From JANMJD01 sp963847945 (GTDB lineage Bacteria > Actinomycetota > Acidimicrobiia > Acidimicrobiales > Ilumatobacteraceae): DNA of 64,000 nucleotides. The notes under the pieces were generated by a model. The model saw only the letters and a list, made by a program, of their open reading frames with translations, had not been told where the DNA came from and searched no databases. The position numbers and the translations under genes are program-made. Where the stretch lies: NCBI GenBank assembly GCA_963847945.1, contig CAWKBX010000017.1:62001-126000 (forward strand). The letters run 5' to 3'. Each line of letters opens with the position of its first letter. The stretch's first letter is position 1. Of the stretch, positions 43,120 through 53,800 are shown piece by piece.

Positions 43120-44378
43120 TGGAACTGCTTCGTTTCGCTACGGCCGGCTCGGTCGACGACGGTAAGTCGACCCTCATCGGGCGGCTGCTCTATGACTCCA
43201 AGTCGATCTTCGAGGACCAGATGGAGGCCGTCGAGCGCACCTCGACGGCGATGGGTTCGGAATACGTGAACCTGGCGCTGCTGACCGACGGCCTGCGGGC
43301 CGAGCGCGAGCAGGGCATCACCATCGACGTCGCCTACCGCTACTTCGCCACCCCCGACCGCAAGTTCATCATCGCCGACACCCCGGGCCACATTCAGTAC
43401 ACCCGCAACATGGTCACTGGGGCCTCGACCGCCGATCTGGCGCTCATTCTGGTCGACGCCCGTCATGGCATTGTCGAACAGTCCAAGCGCCACTCGTTCC
43501 TGGCGTCGCTCTTGCGCATCCCCCACATCGTGGTGTGTATCAACAAGATGGACCTCGTCGACTACTCCGAAGAGGTCTTCGAGAACCTGGTCAACGAGTT
43601 CAGCGCGTTCGCCCGTAAGCTCGACGTTCCCGATGTGACGTTCATCCCGATCTCAGCGCTCAACGGCGACAATGTCGTCGACCGTTCGGAGAATATGCCC
43701 TGGTACAAGGGGTCGTCGCTGCTCTATCACATGGAGCATCTGCACATCGCCAGCGACCGCAACCTGATCGATGCTCGGTTCCCCGTGCAGTACATCCTTC
43801 GGCCGTACAACGACGAGTACCACGACTACCGCGGCCTCGCCGGAACCGTTGTCGGCGGCACGTTCAGTGTCGGCGACGAGGTGATGGTGTTGCCGTCGGG
43901 GTTCACGTCGAAGATCGCCGCGGTCGAGACCTTCGACGGCCCGGTGAACGAGGCTCGGCCGCACGACTCGGTGACCATCCGGTTGGAGGACGACCTCGAT
44001 ATCAGCCGCGGCGACATGCTCTGCCGGCCGAACAACCGTCCGAATGTCGGCCAGGACATCGACGCGATGGTCTGCTGGATGACCGAGCGGTCCAAGTTGA
44101 CCGCCGGGGCCAAACTGGCGATCAAGCACACCACCAACTCGGCGCGCTGTCTGGTGAAAGACCTGCATTACCGTCTCGACATCAACACCCTTCATCGTGA
44201 GGAGGGCGTCGAAGCCTTCGGGCTGAACGACATCGGCCGCGTCACCCTGCGTACGACCGCCCCGTTGTTCTTCGACGAGTACCGCCGCAACCGCAACACG
44301 GGCAGCTTCATCCTCATCGACGAAGCGACGATGGCCACCGTCGGTGCGGGCATGATCATCGGCCCGGCCGGCGGATGA
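43119..44378 (+). CDS. cysN: Sulfate adenylyltransferase subunit 1 (GTPase)
   Basis: A 419-residue EF-Tu-like GTPase that drives APS formation by CysD. G1 is SVDDGKSTLIGRLL near residue 9, G3 ADTPGHIQYTRNM, G4 NKMDL and G5 ISALNGDN. Translation-factor-type barrel domains follow. It lacks the C-terminal APS kinase found in fused CysNC proteins of mycobacteria, as that activity is in the separate cysC next door. It ends with GMIIGPAGG, and its stop overlaps the cysC ATG (ATGA). Confidence 0.95.
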   Translation: MELLRFATAGSVDDGKSTLIGRLLYDSKSIFEDQMEAVERTSTAMGSEYVNLALLTDGLRAEREQGITIDVAYRYFATPDRKFIIADTPGHIQYTRNMVTGASTADLALILVDARHGIVEQSKRHSFLASLLRIPHIVVCINKMDLVDYSEEVFENLVNEFSAFARKLDVPDVTFIPISALNGDNVVDRSENMPWYKGSSLLYHMEHLHIASDRNLIDARFPVQYILRPYNDEYHDYRGLAGTVVGGTFSVGDEVMVLPSGFTSKIAAVETFDGPVNEARPHDSVTIRLEDDLDISRGDMLCRPNNRPNVGQDIDAMVCWMTERSKLTAGAKLAIKHTTNSARCLVKDLHYRLDINTLHREEGVEAFGLNDIGRVTLRTTAPLFFDEYRRNRNTGSFILIDEATMATVGAGMIIGPAGG

Positions 44379-45079
44379 GCGCAGCGAATGTCAGCCGACC
44401 GAGCGCCAGCGAATCGGCGGACGATGGGGTTCGGGGGCGCAGCCCCCGGGTGGAGCGGATGAGCGCCCCTGCCGACACCAACATCGTCTGGCATCCGGGT
44501 CTCGTCTCTCGCCACGAGCGTGCCGTCGCCCTCGGCGGGGCCGGAATGACCGTGTGGTTGACGGGGCTTTCGGGCGCCGGGAAATCGACGGTCGCCTTCG
44601 AGGTCGAGAAGTGGCTGCTCGCCGCCGGTCGCCCGGTCTACGTGCTCGACGGTGACAACGTCCGCCACGGTCTCAACGGTGACCTGGGCTTTTCCGCCGC
44701 AGACCGCACGGAGAACGTGCGGCGAGTCGCCCATGTCGCTCGGCTGATGGCCGACGCCGGAGTCGTCGCCCTCGTCCCGTTGATCAGTCCGTACCGCGTC
44801 GATCGCGACGCGGCGAGGGCGATCCACGATGCCGCAGGAATCCCGTTCGCCGAGGTCTACGTTGATACGCCGATCGCACTGTGCGAGGAGCGTGATCCGA
44901 AGGGGCTGTACAAGAAGGCTCGCGCCGGTGAGATCAAGGGTTTCACCGGAATCGATGATCCCTATGAGGCCCCAACCTCCCCGGAGCTCCGGCTCGTTCC
45001 GACCGATGGTGGGCCGACCGCGATGGCTGAACGAGTTCTCGAAATGATTTCCCTCTCGACCGTGCCCGAGGAGGGCTGA
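44375..45079 (+). CDS. cysC: Adenylylsulfate kinase
   Basis: CysC phosphorylates APS to PAPS. Walker A is GLSGAGKST, followed by YVLDGDNVRHGLNGDLGFSAADRTENVRRVAHVA, both diagnostic. GLYKKARAGEIKGFTGIDDPYE forms the lid. With the ATG at 44375 it is 234 residues, and the first 28 include a GC hairpin sequence and are not conserved. An in-frame ATG at 44459, with GGAG a few bases upstream, gives a 206-residue protein starting MSAPADTNIVWHPG, closer to usual size. Its stop touches the cysQ ATG, so cysD-N-C-Q is one coupled operon. Confidence 0.94.
   Translation: MSAANVSRPSASESADDGVRGRSPRVERMSAPADTNIVWHPGLVSRHERAVALGGAGMTVWLTGLSGAGKSTVAFEVEKWLLAAGRPVYVLDGDNVRHGLNGDLGFSAADRTENVRRVAHVARLMADAGVVALVPLISPYRVDRDAARAIHDAAGIPFAEVYVDTPIALCEERDPKGLYKKARAGEIKGFTGIDDPYEAPTSPELRLVPTDGGPTAMAERVLEMISLSTVPEEG
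44398..44448. repeat. GC hairpin and short dispersed repeat at the cysN/cysC junction
   Basis: CGGGGGC (44432-44438), GCA and GCCCCCG (44442-44448) form a perfect 7-bp stem. It is preceded by GAGCGCCAGCGA (44401-44412), the reverse complement of the TCGCTGGCGCT core repeated at 60973-61008. The element lies inside the cysC frame only if the upstream ATG is used, and so probably marks an inserted intergenic repeat. Confidence 0.5.
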
Positions 45080-45825
45080 TGACGACCGAACACGAACACG
45101 CAGCCGAAATGGCCGACCTGGCCGGTGCCGTGCTGCTCAAGCTCCGTGAGCGGCTCCGCGACGGCGCGGACCAGAAGGAAACCAAGGACCTCGGCGACCG
45201 CACCGCCCATCTGTTGTTGATGGATGAACTGGCTCGTCGGTTCCCCCGCGACGCGGTGCTCTCTGAGGAGGGAAAGGATGACTTCAAGCGGCTCGAGAGC
45301 GAGCGCGTCTGGATCATCGATCCGCTTGATGGCACCCGCGAGTTCGGCGAGATCGACCGCACCGACTGGGCGGTTCATGTCGCTCTATGCGTCGGCGGTG
45401 TACCCGTCGTTGGCGCAGTCGCACTGCCCGCCCAGGGCATCACGTTGTCGACGGGTTCGCCCATGGCGCTGCCCGCTCGCCCGGACGGCCCGGTCCGTAT
45501 CCTCGCATCACGCACGCGGCCTCCGGCGCTGGTCACCGCGATGGTCGAGCGGATGGGCGCAACGTTGGTGCCGATGGGTTCGGCCGGGGCCAAGGCGACT
45601 GCTGTGCTGCTCGGGCTTGGCGATGCCTATGTCCACGGCGGCGGCCAGTACGAGTGGGACTCGTGCGCCCCGGTCGCGGTCGTGCAGGCCTCGGGACTCC
45701 ATGCCTCGCGGCTGAACGGCGACCCGTTGGTCTACAACCAGCGCGACGTGTTGCTTCCCGACTTGGCGATCTGTCGCCCCGAGTTGGCCGACGAGATCCT
45801 CGCGTTGGTCGCCGAACTCAGCTGA
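45079..45825 (+). CDS. cysQ: 3'(2'),5'-bisphosphate nucleotidase, CysQ-like
   Basis: A 248-residue inositol-monophosphatase-family enzyme. The metal-site motifs are AVLSEEGKDD and IIDPLDGTREF (Asp81) near the middle, and WDSCAPVAVVQASG near the C-terminus. CysQ removes the 3'-phosphate of PAP, the product left by PAPS-using sulfotransferases or reductases. It closes the cysDNC operon. The next gene, a glycan-type membrane protein, starts only 21 nt downstream, so the sulfur genes and the envelope locus may be one transcript. Confidence 0.9.
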   Translation: MTTEHEHAAEMADLAGAVLLKLRERLRDGADQKETKDLGDRTAHLLLMDELARRFPRDAVLSEEGKDDFKRLESERVWIIDPLDGTREFGEIDRTDWAVHVALCVGGVPVVGAVALPAQGITLSTGSPMALPARPDGPVRILASRTRPPALVTAMVERMGATLVPMGSAGAKATAVLLGLGDAYVHGGGQYEWDSCAPVAVVQASGLHASRLNGDPLVYNQRDVLLPDLAICRPELADEILALVAELS

Positions 45826-45846
45826 CCCACCACGGCACTGGGGGTC

Positions 45847-47682
45847 GTGGCGGTGTGCCAGGCTCTTATCGTGGCGACCGTGGCCGATCAGGCGGTGAGC
45901 AAGCGAGCGCGCTGGAGGCTCCCAGTATCGCCGATCGACCGCGCCGCAGTTGCGCTGATTGTCGTTCAGATGGGCATCACCGTGTGGGTACTCCTGCGGT
46001 CGTCGTTCGCCCAGGATGACTTCGTCATCCTGGCGATCGCCGAGAACTCCGGACTGACCGCGGACTACGTTTTCCAGCGGTACGCCGGGCACGCCTTCTC
46101 GGGCGGCTTTCTGGTCGCGTGGGTCCAACAACGTTTGATCCCTACGAGCTGGATGTTGTCGAGTGTGATTCGACTCGGGCTGCAGTTGATCGCGTCGCTC
46201 TTGACATGGCGGCTGATCCGGTCGTTGTTCGGTCGACGTCCCGGAAGCGTTGTCGTGTTCTCGGTGTACACGGCATCGAGCCTGACAATGTCAGCTCTGG
46301 CCTACTGGTCGGCGTCGCTGAACTACGTCCCGCTCCAAGTCGGATTTCCCGCCATGTTGTTGCTGACGCAGCGGGCGGTTGATCATGGCGGTCGTGCGTG
46401 GGTCGCTCCCGCGGCAACGTTGGCGGCGATGCTGCTCTTCTTCGAGAAGGGACTGGTTATTGCGGGCATCGTCACGCTGTTTGTCTTGCTGTATCCGGTG
46501 ACACCCTCTGCGGGGCGGACGCTGCGGGACCGGATGGTCAGGCAATGGCGCGGACTATCGCTGATGTGGATCGTCGCGGTCGCCTACGGCTCCATCTACC
46601 TGTTCGTCCCGCCGGAGGCCGGGCGAGGGGTATCGAGCGAGGTGCTCCGTAGGGGTGCCGCCCGCTTGGTCTTTTCGGCCTTCATCCCATCCCTCATTGG
46701 GGGTCCCTGGCGCTGGCGAGGCCGTTCCAGCGGGTTCCCCCTGGTTGATACACCGCAACTGGGGGTGTTTCTCACTCGCTATGCGATGCTCCTGGGCTTC
46801 GTGGCCGTCTGCGTCTGGATTCCCCGGGCGATCAAGGCATGGGCGTTGGTGGCGATACACCTCTTGGTGACCTTCGTATTGATCAGCCGGTATCGGCTCG
46901 GTGCCTTCGGCGAGCAGTTGCTCTCTCATCCGTACTACAGCTCCGACACCGTGCTCATCGCGGTCTTGGCGATTGGCATGACCGCACTCGGACTGTCGTG
47001 GCACCCGGAGACTCGTCTACCGCACGCGCTGTCGCGACGGTCCTTGAGCGTCATGGTGGTCGGCACGGTCGCTCTGCTGGGGTCGAGTGTCACGTCGATC
47101 GCCCGGTTCACGAGTCACACCGACCGGATGACTGGAGCGGCCTATTTCGAGCGTTTGATCGAGTCGGCCGGCGAACTTCCCCAACCAGTCGTGCTGCTCG
47201 ACGAACAGGTGTCAGAACAGGCGCTGACCCGCCTGTTCGCACCGCGCAACAATCTTTCGTATCTGTTGCCCGCGTTTGCGGGGGCCCCTGCGGTCGGCGA
47301 GGTGGTGCCCACGTTGTATCGAGTCGCTCCCGACGGTGGAGTGGTGCGCGGCCGGCTTGATGGGGTTGGGAGCTTCGATCTGGGGCGAACCGGCGAGGTC
47401 TGTACGAACTCGGCAGCTCCGATCGCTGTCACCCTCGACTCGAATCTTCCGAAGGGGTTCTGGGCGGTCGGTCTGGAGTATCGCGTCGACCGCGATACTC
47501 GGGTTCAAGTCAGGCATGGACCAGCATCGAATCGCCTGGTCACCCTGACGGCATCGGCGAGCCGTGGATACTTCTACGTCTTCGAAGGCTCAGGTTCGGT
47601 GCTTCAGTTGCGAGTTGACACCCCCGACGCTCGCTTGTGCCTGTCGGGATTGACCGTCGGAAGTCCGGTTATCGATGAGTAG
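45847..47682 (+). CDS. Polytopic membrane protein, GT-C glycosyltransferase-like
   Basis: A 611-residue protein with about ten membrane helices in the first 420 residues and a soluble extracytoplasmic C-terminal domain of about 170. The first loop after TM1 has SSFAQDDFVILAIAENSG; an acidic pair (QDD) in this loop is where GT-C enzymes place their catalytic acid. GT-C enzymes transfer sugars from polyprenyl-phosphate donors outside the cell, so this is a plausible but unproven function. The start is a GTG at 45847. Its end overlaps the next gene by 8 bp. Confidence 0.6.
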   Translation: MAVCQALIVATVADQAVSKRARWRLPVSPIDRAAVALIVVQMGITVWVLLRSSFAQDDFVILAIAENSGLTADYVFQRYAGHAFSGGFLVAWVQQRLIPTSWMLSSVIRLGLQLIASLLTWRLIRSLFGRRPGSVVVFSVYTASSLTMSALAYWSASLNYVPLQVGFPAMLLLTQRAVDHGGRAWVAPAATLAAMLLFFEKGLVIAGIVTLFVLLYPVTPSAGRTLRDRMVRQWRGLSLMWIVAVAYGSIYLFVPPEAGRGVSSEVLRRGAARLVFSAFIPSLIGGPWRWRGRSSGFPLVDTPQLGVFLTRYAMLLGFVAVCVWIPRAIKAWALVAIHLLVTFVLISRYRLGAFGEQLLSHPYYSSDTVLIAVLAIGMTALGLSWHPETRLPHALSRRSLSVMVVGTVALLGSSVTSIARFTSHTDRMTGAAYFERLIESAGELPQPVVLLDEQVSEQALTRLFAPRNNLSYLLPAFAGAPAVGEVVPTLYRVAPDGGVVRGRLDGVGSFDLGRTGEVCTNSAAPIAVTLDSNLPKGFWAVGLEYRVDRDTRVQVRHGPASNRLVTLTASASRGYFYVFEGSGSVLQLRVDTPDARLCLSGLTVGSPVIDE

Positions 47683-48475
47683 TTCGACTGACGAGGACTC
47701 TGGATTCGTGACGCATTCGGAACGGACACTCCGAGCGTCTGAGTGGCGGATCTCGACGCGAACCCTGATCGGTCTCGGGCTGATGGGTCTTGTCCTCATG
47801 GCCGGGGTCTGGGAGGCCGCCCGCTACGGTGTGAGCGATGGTTCGGCGCGGACGGAGCCGTCGACCGCAGCGCCGACAAGCCCGGCGGCGCCGACAACCG
47901 CTGGTGACATGCTGCCGCCGGCCAGCCCTATTCGATTTTCCGACTCCTTCGCTCGTCCCGCCAACCCGAAGAGTCTTGGCTCCGATGAATCCGGTCAGGG
48001 GTGGGAGGCGGTGCGCGGCACCTGGGGGATCGACAACGATGCGGCGTACATCAGCACGCTGTTCACTCCCGAGCCGCGGATGAGCCTGGCCGTGGCAAAC
48101 GTCGATGTCGCCGACGGTGTGTTCTCAGCCATCGTCTCGGGCAACGGGGTTTGCGGATTGGTCGTGCGCTACCGCGATCCGAAGAACTTCGTCATGGTCA
48201 AACGGGTGCCGCTCTACAAGGTGTGGAACATCGAGGAATTCAAGGATGGCCACGGTGAGCGACTCGGCTTTCTGGTTGATCAGGCAGCCGATGGATTGCA
48301 GGTGATCGTTGGTTATCGGGGTTCGTCGATCACGGTGTCGGTGGCGGGGGTCGTTCACCCAGCGGTGACAACGTCGATTGAGACGTCGAGTACCGCCGTT
48401 GGGCTGCTCGGCGAAGGGCCCACTGCCGCGCAATGCCGTTGGCGCGACGCAGCGGTGGCCAGCGCCGAGCCTTGA
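47675..48475 (+). CDS. Single-pass membrane protein with jelly-roll-like domain (paralogue A)
   Basis: A 266-residue protein with a cytoplasmic N-terminus of about 27 residues, one membrane helix (about 28-48) and an Ala/Thr/Pro-rich spacer. The extracellular domain is about 180 residues (FSDSFARPANP to the C-terminus). It contains GTWGIDNDAAYIS, a central GVCGLVVRYRDPKNFVMVKR and VGYRGSSITVSVAG, the pattern of concanavalin-like beta-sandwiches such as LamG or DUF1080 folds that bind sugars. Two cysteines (GVCG and AAQCRW) probably form a disulfide. It overlaps the upstream membrane gene. Function unknown; glycan binding is inferred. Confidence 0.65.
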   Translation: MSSSTDEDSGFVTHSERTLRASEWRISTRTLIGLGLMGLVLMAGVWEAARYGVSDGSARTEPSTAAPTSPAAPTTAGDMLPPASPIRFSDSFARPANPKSLGSDESGQGWEAVRGTWGIDNDAAYISTLFTPEPRMSLAVANVDVADGVFSAIVSGNGVCGLVVRYRDPKNFVMVKRVPLYKVWNIEEFKDGHGERLGFLVDQAADGLQVIVGYRGSSITVSVAGVVHPAVTTSIETSSTAVGLLGEGPTAAQCRWRDAAVASAEP

Positions 48476-48650
48476 CAATGAGCCCCAGTACCTGACCGTG
48501 AGTCCCAGTAAAGGACTTGGGTCAGCGCTCGGCGTAGTTTCGGGGGGTCAAACGACCACCCTCTGATACGGTCGCGAAGAGCACGCAGTGTCGCGACATT
48601 GGGGTGTCGAGATCGTGTTGAGGGGAGTCGCCCGCGGGCGGAAGGCTGGC
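48476..48650 (+). promoter_or_regulatory. Gap between the two paralogous surface genes
   Basis: The 175-bp gap holds a direct repeat GAGYCCCAGTA (about 48481 and 48500) and a GGTC-AAAC-GACC inverted repeat near 48547-48558. Either could be a control site for an internal promoter. GGAAGG about 5 nt before the ATG at 48651 is the ribosome-binding site for the next gene. An in-frame GTG at 48588 is an alternative start. Confidence 0.3.
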
Positions 48651-49571
48651 ATGGAAGATCACACGAACGACATCGACGCCCGTCGCTCCGAGACGCCTTG
48701 GGACGCCCTCCCGGACGACGAGTTCGACGACTTCGCGCCCAATCAGTTCGACGAGCTCCGCCTGTTTGCCGACGTGCCTGGCGAGACGCCTCCTGCGGAC
48801 AGTGAGTCGGGTCACCCTGAGGTCCTCGCCGACGAGTCGATGGACGAGTCATCGACGGCTTCACCACCGCAGCGTGCTGGGGGCAACCGCACCGTTGTGC
48901 TCATCATCGCCGGCGTCGCGGCAGTACTCGCCGCGGTCATGATTCTTGGTGACACGTTCAATGCATCGAAGTCGGTCGCGCCCGTGCAGGCCTCCGTGGC
49001 CCCGATCCAGCTTCCCGTCGCGACGGCGATCAACGATGAGTTCGATCGGGCCGATTCGGTCGATGGTCTCGGCATGACGCCGGAGAATCGCCGATGGGAT
49101 GCAGTGCTGGGTGATTGGGGCATCGATCGCGGCGCGGCCTACATCGCCGGCGCCAACGGGGTGGGAGCCTTGCGGAATATGGTGGTCGTCGATCTGGGCA
49201 GCTCAGACGGATCAATTGCAGCATCGGTGTCGGGCCGCGGCGTGTGCGGAGTCATCGTTCGTTATCTCGATCCGTTCAACTTCATCACACTCAAACGAGT
49301 ATCGCTGTATGGCGTCTGGAACCTCGAGAGGGTGGTTGGTGGGGAGACGACGCGTTTGACATACCTGGCCGATCCACCGACCCCGACCGTCGACGTCCGG
49401 GTCGACTTCAGAGGGTCCCAACTCGATGTCTTCGTGGCCGGGGTATCGGTCACCGTCAATGACACCGCCGGGCAGACAAGCAGCTTGGTGGGCCTCATCG
49501 GCGAGCAGATCGACTCTCGCGACTGCCGATGGTCGTCGTTCCGTGGGTGGAACGTAGGTAGCGATGCCTGA
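48651..49571 (+). CDS. Single-pass membrane protein with jelly-roll-like domain (paralogue B)
   Basis: A 306-residue relative of the 47675 protein with a longer acidic cytoplasmic N-terminus (about 75 residues, rich in Asp/Glu), one membrane helix (about 78-98) and the same extracellular domain. Matching segments are GDWGIDRGAAYIAG, GVCGVIVRYLDPFNFITLKR, VDFRGSQLDVFVAG and a terminal DCRWSSF. The two conserved cysteines are present. The pair arose by duplication but diverged strongly in the cytoplasmic part, which suggests different intracellular partners. It overlaps the acyltransferase gene by 8 bp. Confidence 0.65.
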   Translation: MEDHTNDIDARRSETPWDALPDDEFDDFAPNQFDELRLFADVPGETPPADSESGHPEVLADESMDESSTASPPQRAGGNRTVVLIIAGVAAVLAAVMILGDTFNASKSVAPVQASVAPIQLPVATAINDEFDRADSVDGLGMTPENRRWDAVLGDWGIDRGAAYIAGANGVGALRNMVVVDLGSSDGSIAASVSGRGVCGVIVRYLDPFNFITLKRVSLYGVWNLERVVGGETTRLTYLADPPTPTVDVRVDFRGSQLDVFVAGVSVTVNDTAGQTSSLVGLIGEQIDSRDCRWSSFRGWNVGSDA

Positions 49572-50846
49572 TCTGTCGGAGGAGTTCCGCCTGATTCGGA
49601 CAAAACGGCTGGCCCCGGTCGGAGATGCGCCTACCGGAGCATTGGGCCGAACGTTCGACCGCTTCGCTCCTGGGCATGGGGGTGAGTTCGCCGTCATCGA
49701 CGGATATCGGGCCGTGGCCGCCTGCGGAGTGGTGCTGCACCACGTCGGGGTTCAAAGCCTGTACGCCAGCTACGACGGTCTGATCGGGCCCGTCCTCGTC
49801 AACCTCGGCAGTTTTGGGGTTGCCGTATTCTTCTTGATCTCCGGGTTCCTGCTGTACCGCCCGTTTGTCCTTGCGCAGTTGTCGGGGGCGACGCCACCGT
49901 CGCGCCCTCGGTTCTGGGCGAGGCGGTTGGTACGAATTCTGCCGGCGTACTGGGCCGCGCTGCTCGCCTACGAGCTCTTCGTGTCAAGCGCGGCGCCGTC
50001 GGTGGGCGGGCTCATTCGACGGATCCTCCTTGTCGACATCTATGCCAAGGGCGGAGTGTTTCGCGGCGTCGGGGTTGCCTGGACGCTCACGATCGAGCTC
50101 AGCTTCTATCTCGTACTACCGCTGATCGCCGGGTGGATTGCCTCGCGCCAGCCGCCCGGAGCCACGGATCAGCGCCGCCTCCGCAGCTACTTCGGCTTCC
50201 TGGCGATGATGTATCTCGTCGGTGTGATCTGTCGGACGTTGGTCACCACCGACACAGTGAGATTCGGTGATGGCAGTTCGCTGACGATTTTTGCTTTCTC
50301 GATTGGTTCGCGTTGGGCATGGCGCTGGCGGTGGCGGTCGCCTGGCGCCAGTCTGGCCGATCCCTGAGCACGGCGCTGACGGATTTCGCCGATCGAACCT
50401 GGGCTTGTTGGCTGTGCGCCGCAATGGCGTACGGCGCGTCGATGTTCATCCAACGCGACCGAATCAGCATCTTGGATGCCGAGCCGAGCCTGAGCCATGG
50501 GTTACGAGTGTTCCTCCACGGTCTGTCGGCACTGTGTTTCCTGATGCCGGCGGTTGTCGGCACCCGACCGGGTCTGGGTTTGCGCGTCTTGTCGAGCCGT
50601 CCCTTCGTCTTCCTCGGCGTGATTTCCTACGGGATCTACCTGTGGCACAAGTTGGTGCTGGACTGGGTCTGGAAGCGTGCCACGATCTTTCCGCCCCGAC
50701 AGGCATTCATCGGTCATCTTGGCTGGGTGATGGTGCCGACGATCATTTTGGCAACCGTCAGCTATTGCGTGCTCGAACGACCGCTGGTCGACTGGTGGCG
50801 TCAGCGTGAGTCCGGCGTGGCGGCATCCGGCGAACCTCGAGTATGA
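49564..50846 (+). CDS. Acyltransferase family 3 membrane protein, apparent 1-base deletion
   Basis: An OafA/YrhL-type acyltransferase that O-acylates surface sugars. The catalytic region FAVIDGYRAVAACGVVLHH carries the conserved His. FGVAVFFLISGFLLYRPFV and PRFWARRLVRILPAYW are family motifs (SGF and the R/K-rich RxxRIxPxY). The frame breaks in the T-rich stretch 50288-50297. Adding a T continues as LDWFALGMALAVAVAW and the remaining helices, including VISYGIYLWHKLVLDW. Corrected length is 427 residues with about ten helices. Its stop overlaps the ATG of the AftD-like gene. Confidence 0.87.
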
Positions 50847-53800
50847 ACGACACTCTCGTCGGTCTTACCCGCGGCGAGCCGCGAGCCAGCGCGGGTCGCC
50901 GTGTTGATCGAGGTCGACGCATGCCGGTGGTCCCCGCGGCCATCTCCCGCATCCGTGCGGATCTGCCCGACCGCCTCTGGCCGACCACGCTGATCTTCGG
51001 GGTGATCAGCAGCGTCGTCACGACGGCCAACTCACCCGGTCGCTACATCGGCGAGAATCGGCTCGAGCAATACCTGAACCCGGCACGACGGTTGGCCAAG
51101 TCGCTGTCCGTATGGGACGGAGCCTCTGGTCTTGGCGGCGTACGGGAGGACTTCTGGCCGGGGACGACGATCCCGCTCGCCGCACTGCGCGGACTCGGTT
51201 TCGGCATCATCGGCACCCAGCGGCTGTGGCATGCCATCTGCCTGACGATCGCGGCGGTAGGTGCGGTGGCGGTGATGCGCCTGTTCCGCAAACGAATCGG
51301 GGTCGAGCACTGGATCTGCGGGGCGATCGTCGCGTTCGGTCCGTTTTCTGCCCGTCTTTCTGATCCCGTCGAATCTGTACTTCCAGTACGCGCTCGGACC
51401 CTGGCTTCTGGTGGCGTTCGTCAACGGGGTGCGAGAGGCGCAGCCATGGAAGTGGGCGGCGATGTTCGCCGTGGTGACCTTCGCCGCCGGCAACGCCGAC
51501 ATGCCGGGTCTGGTCGCCAATGTGTTGCCCATCATTCCGGCGGCGTTGTATCTCACCGCCGTCGAACGTTCCACCACCATTCGCCGGGTCGTCGGCTGGG
51601 TCGGTCGGGCGTTTGTCCTGTCGGTGGCCTGCGGTGCCGCAAGCCTGGCCAAAACCTATTTCGCCCTCGACTCGCTGAACTTGCGACTGGAGCAGAGCGA
51701 GAGCGCGGCCACAAGCGCACTGACCTCTTCGTGGCCCGAGACAATGCGCGGGTTGGGGAACTGGTTGTCGTACTTCTCGCTTGGCGGAGCGCAGATCAAG
51801 CCGCAACACGTCGCGTACTTCCAGAATCCGCTGCTGATCACGTTGACGTTCGTGCCAATCGTCGCCGCCACGGTCGTCCTCGGGTGGGGGCACTGGCGCC
51901 CGAAGGTGATGTTCGGGGCGATGGCCCTTCAGTCGATGGTGCTGATGGTCGGTGGATTCCCGGCCTCCAACCCGTCGCGCCTGGGTCGAACGATCCTGTG
52001 GTCAATGGAGAACGTCCGAGCCCTGAAGAGCTTCCGTAACACCTACAAGCTGGGCCTCGGAATGACGCTCGGCCTTGGTGCGCTCTGCGGGATGGCGGTG
52101 GTCGAGGCCCGAGAGCGCTGGCAGGTCCGGCGCGGGCGAGCGAGCCGAGGACCGACGATGATCGCCTCGACGGTCGTGGTCGGACTGGCCTTTCCGTTCT
52201 GGTCGGGCCATCTGTACCACCCCACCGAAACCCTTGCCGCGATCCCCGGGTACTGGAGCGAGGCGTTCCAGTACCTTGATCGATTCCCGTTCGGGGGCCG
52301 GGCGGTGGTCCTTCCGGCGACATCTCGTTCGCAGTACCGGTGGGGATGGGTGGGCGATGACATCTTCGATGCGTTGTTGGCCAGGGCACACCCCATCTCG
52401 ACCGGCGTGCCACTCTCGAATCCGTTGGCAGCCAACCTGCTTGAGGCACTGACGCTGCGGATGCAAGACCCGGTGTATCGACCGGGCATCGTCGGGCCGA
52501 TGGCGAGACGTCTCGGTGTCACCGAGATCGTGCTGCGAAATGACCTTGATTGGGCCAAACTCGGTGTGGCGCGTCCGTTGCTCTACCAAAGCCTGCGCAG
52601 CGATCCCGATCTCGAACGAGTGGCGACCTTCGGCGCGATCGGCCTCAATGTCGTCGGTGCTGCCGACCGATCCGACGCCGCGACGTACGAACGGGGGTTG
52701 CCGCCGATCGAGGTGTTCCGAGTGAAGAACCCGTCGCCGCTGGTTCGTGTTGCCCCCTCCCGGCCCGCACTGGTCGTCGCCGGCGATGGCGGATCGTTCC
52801 CTCAGCTGGCCGCGGCTGGACTGCTCGGGGCCGGTACCACCACCGTCTACTCGGGCTCGTCGACGCCGGTGCAGCTGGTGGCGGCGTTGGCGGATAGGGG
52901 CGGGATCGCCGTCACCGACACGAACCGCCGGCGGGTCCGGACTCTGGTCGGCTATGAGCCCGACTACTCGGCGACCCTTGCCCCTGACCAGACTGTCGGA
53001 CGACCGGTGCGGCCCCTGTTCCCTGGTGTCGAGGGCGCCGAGTCGGTTGCCTGGTTCCCCGATGCCACACGCATCGAGGGTGCGACCAATCGCCTGAGCG
53101 GCCAGACGACCGAGACCCGGCCGGCGCTCGCATTCGACGGTGATCCGACGACAAAATGGGAGCTGAACAGGATCGAGGTGCCCTACGGGCGGGTGCTGCG
53201 GGTCGAGCTCCGCGATCGGTCCGTCGTCTCCTCGGCAACGTTGCAGTCGGTCATCGGTGAGACCGGCTCTCCGACGGTGACCCACGTCGCGCTCCGATTC
53301 GCCGGAGGAATCGAGGTCGATGCCTACGCCGACCGATCCGGACGGTTGGCCGTCGACTTCCCGGCGGTATCTACCGACTTCATCGAGATCGAGATCCTCG
53401 GCTACGACATCTTCAGTCCGAGGGTCGGACTCGTCGACGTCGAGTTCCCGGGTCTCGATCTACGCGAGTTTGTCCAGCTCCCCGATGATCTGTTCCGTCA
53501 GGCCGACAGGGATCGCTCGCTGAGCGCGGCCGTCGAAGACCAGCCCCTGGCATATCTGTTCGAACGAGTACGTCAGCCGAGCTACCGTATGCGCCTCGGC
53601 TACGGCGATCTCGGTGAACTCCGCCCCGACGAGGAACAAGCGCTTCGCCGCCGATTCCGCACCCCGGAACCTCGCACGTTCCGGATCGACGGTCTCGGTC
53701 ACTTGCGCCCGGCCGTTCCCGATGAAGTGGTGAACCAGCTTCTCGATCAACCGATCACCGCCGTGTCGACTGCCAAACAGAATGAGCGGCTCGGGGCCTG

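Noticed and set aside
10139..51347. Programmed ribosomal frameshifting as cause of the split genes
   Set aside because: The breaks go in both directions, occur at different sequences without shared slippery heptamers or downstream structures, and affect unrelated families; indel errors explain them better.
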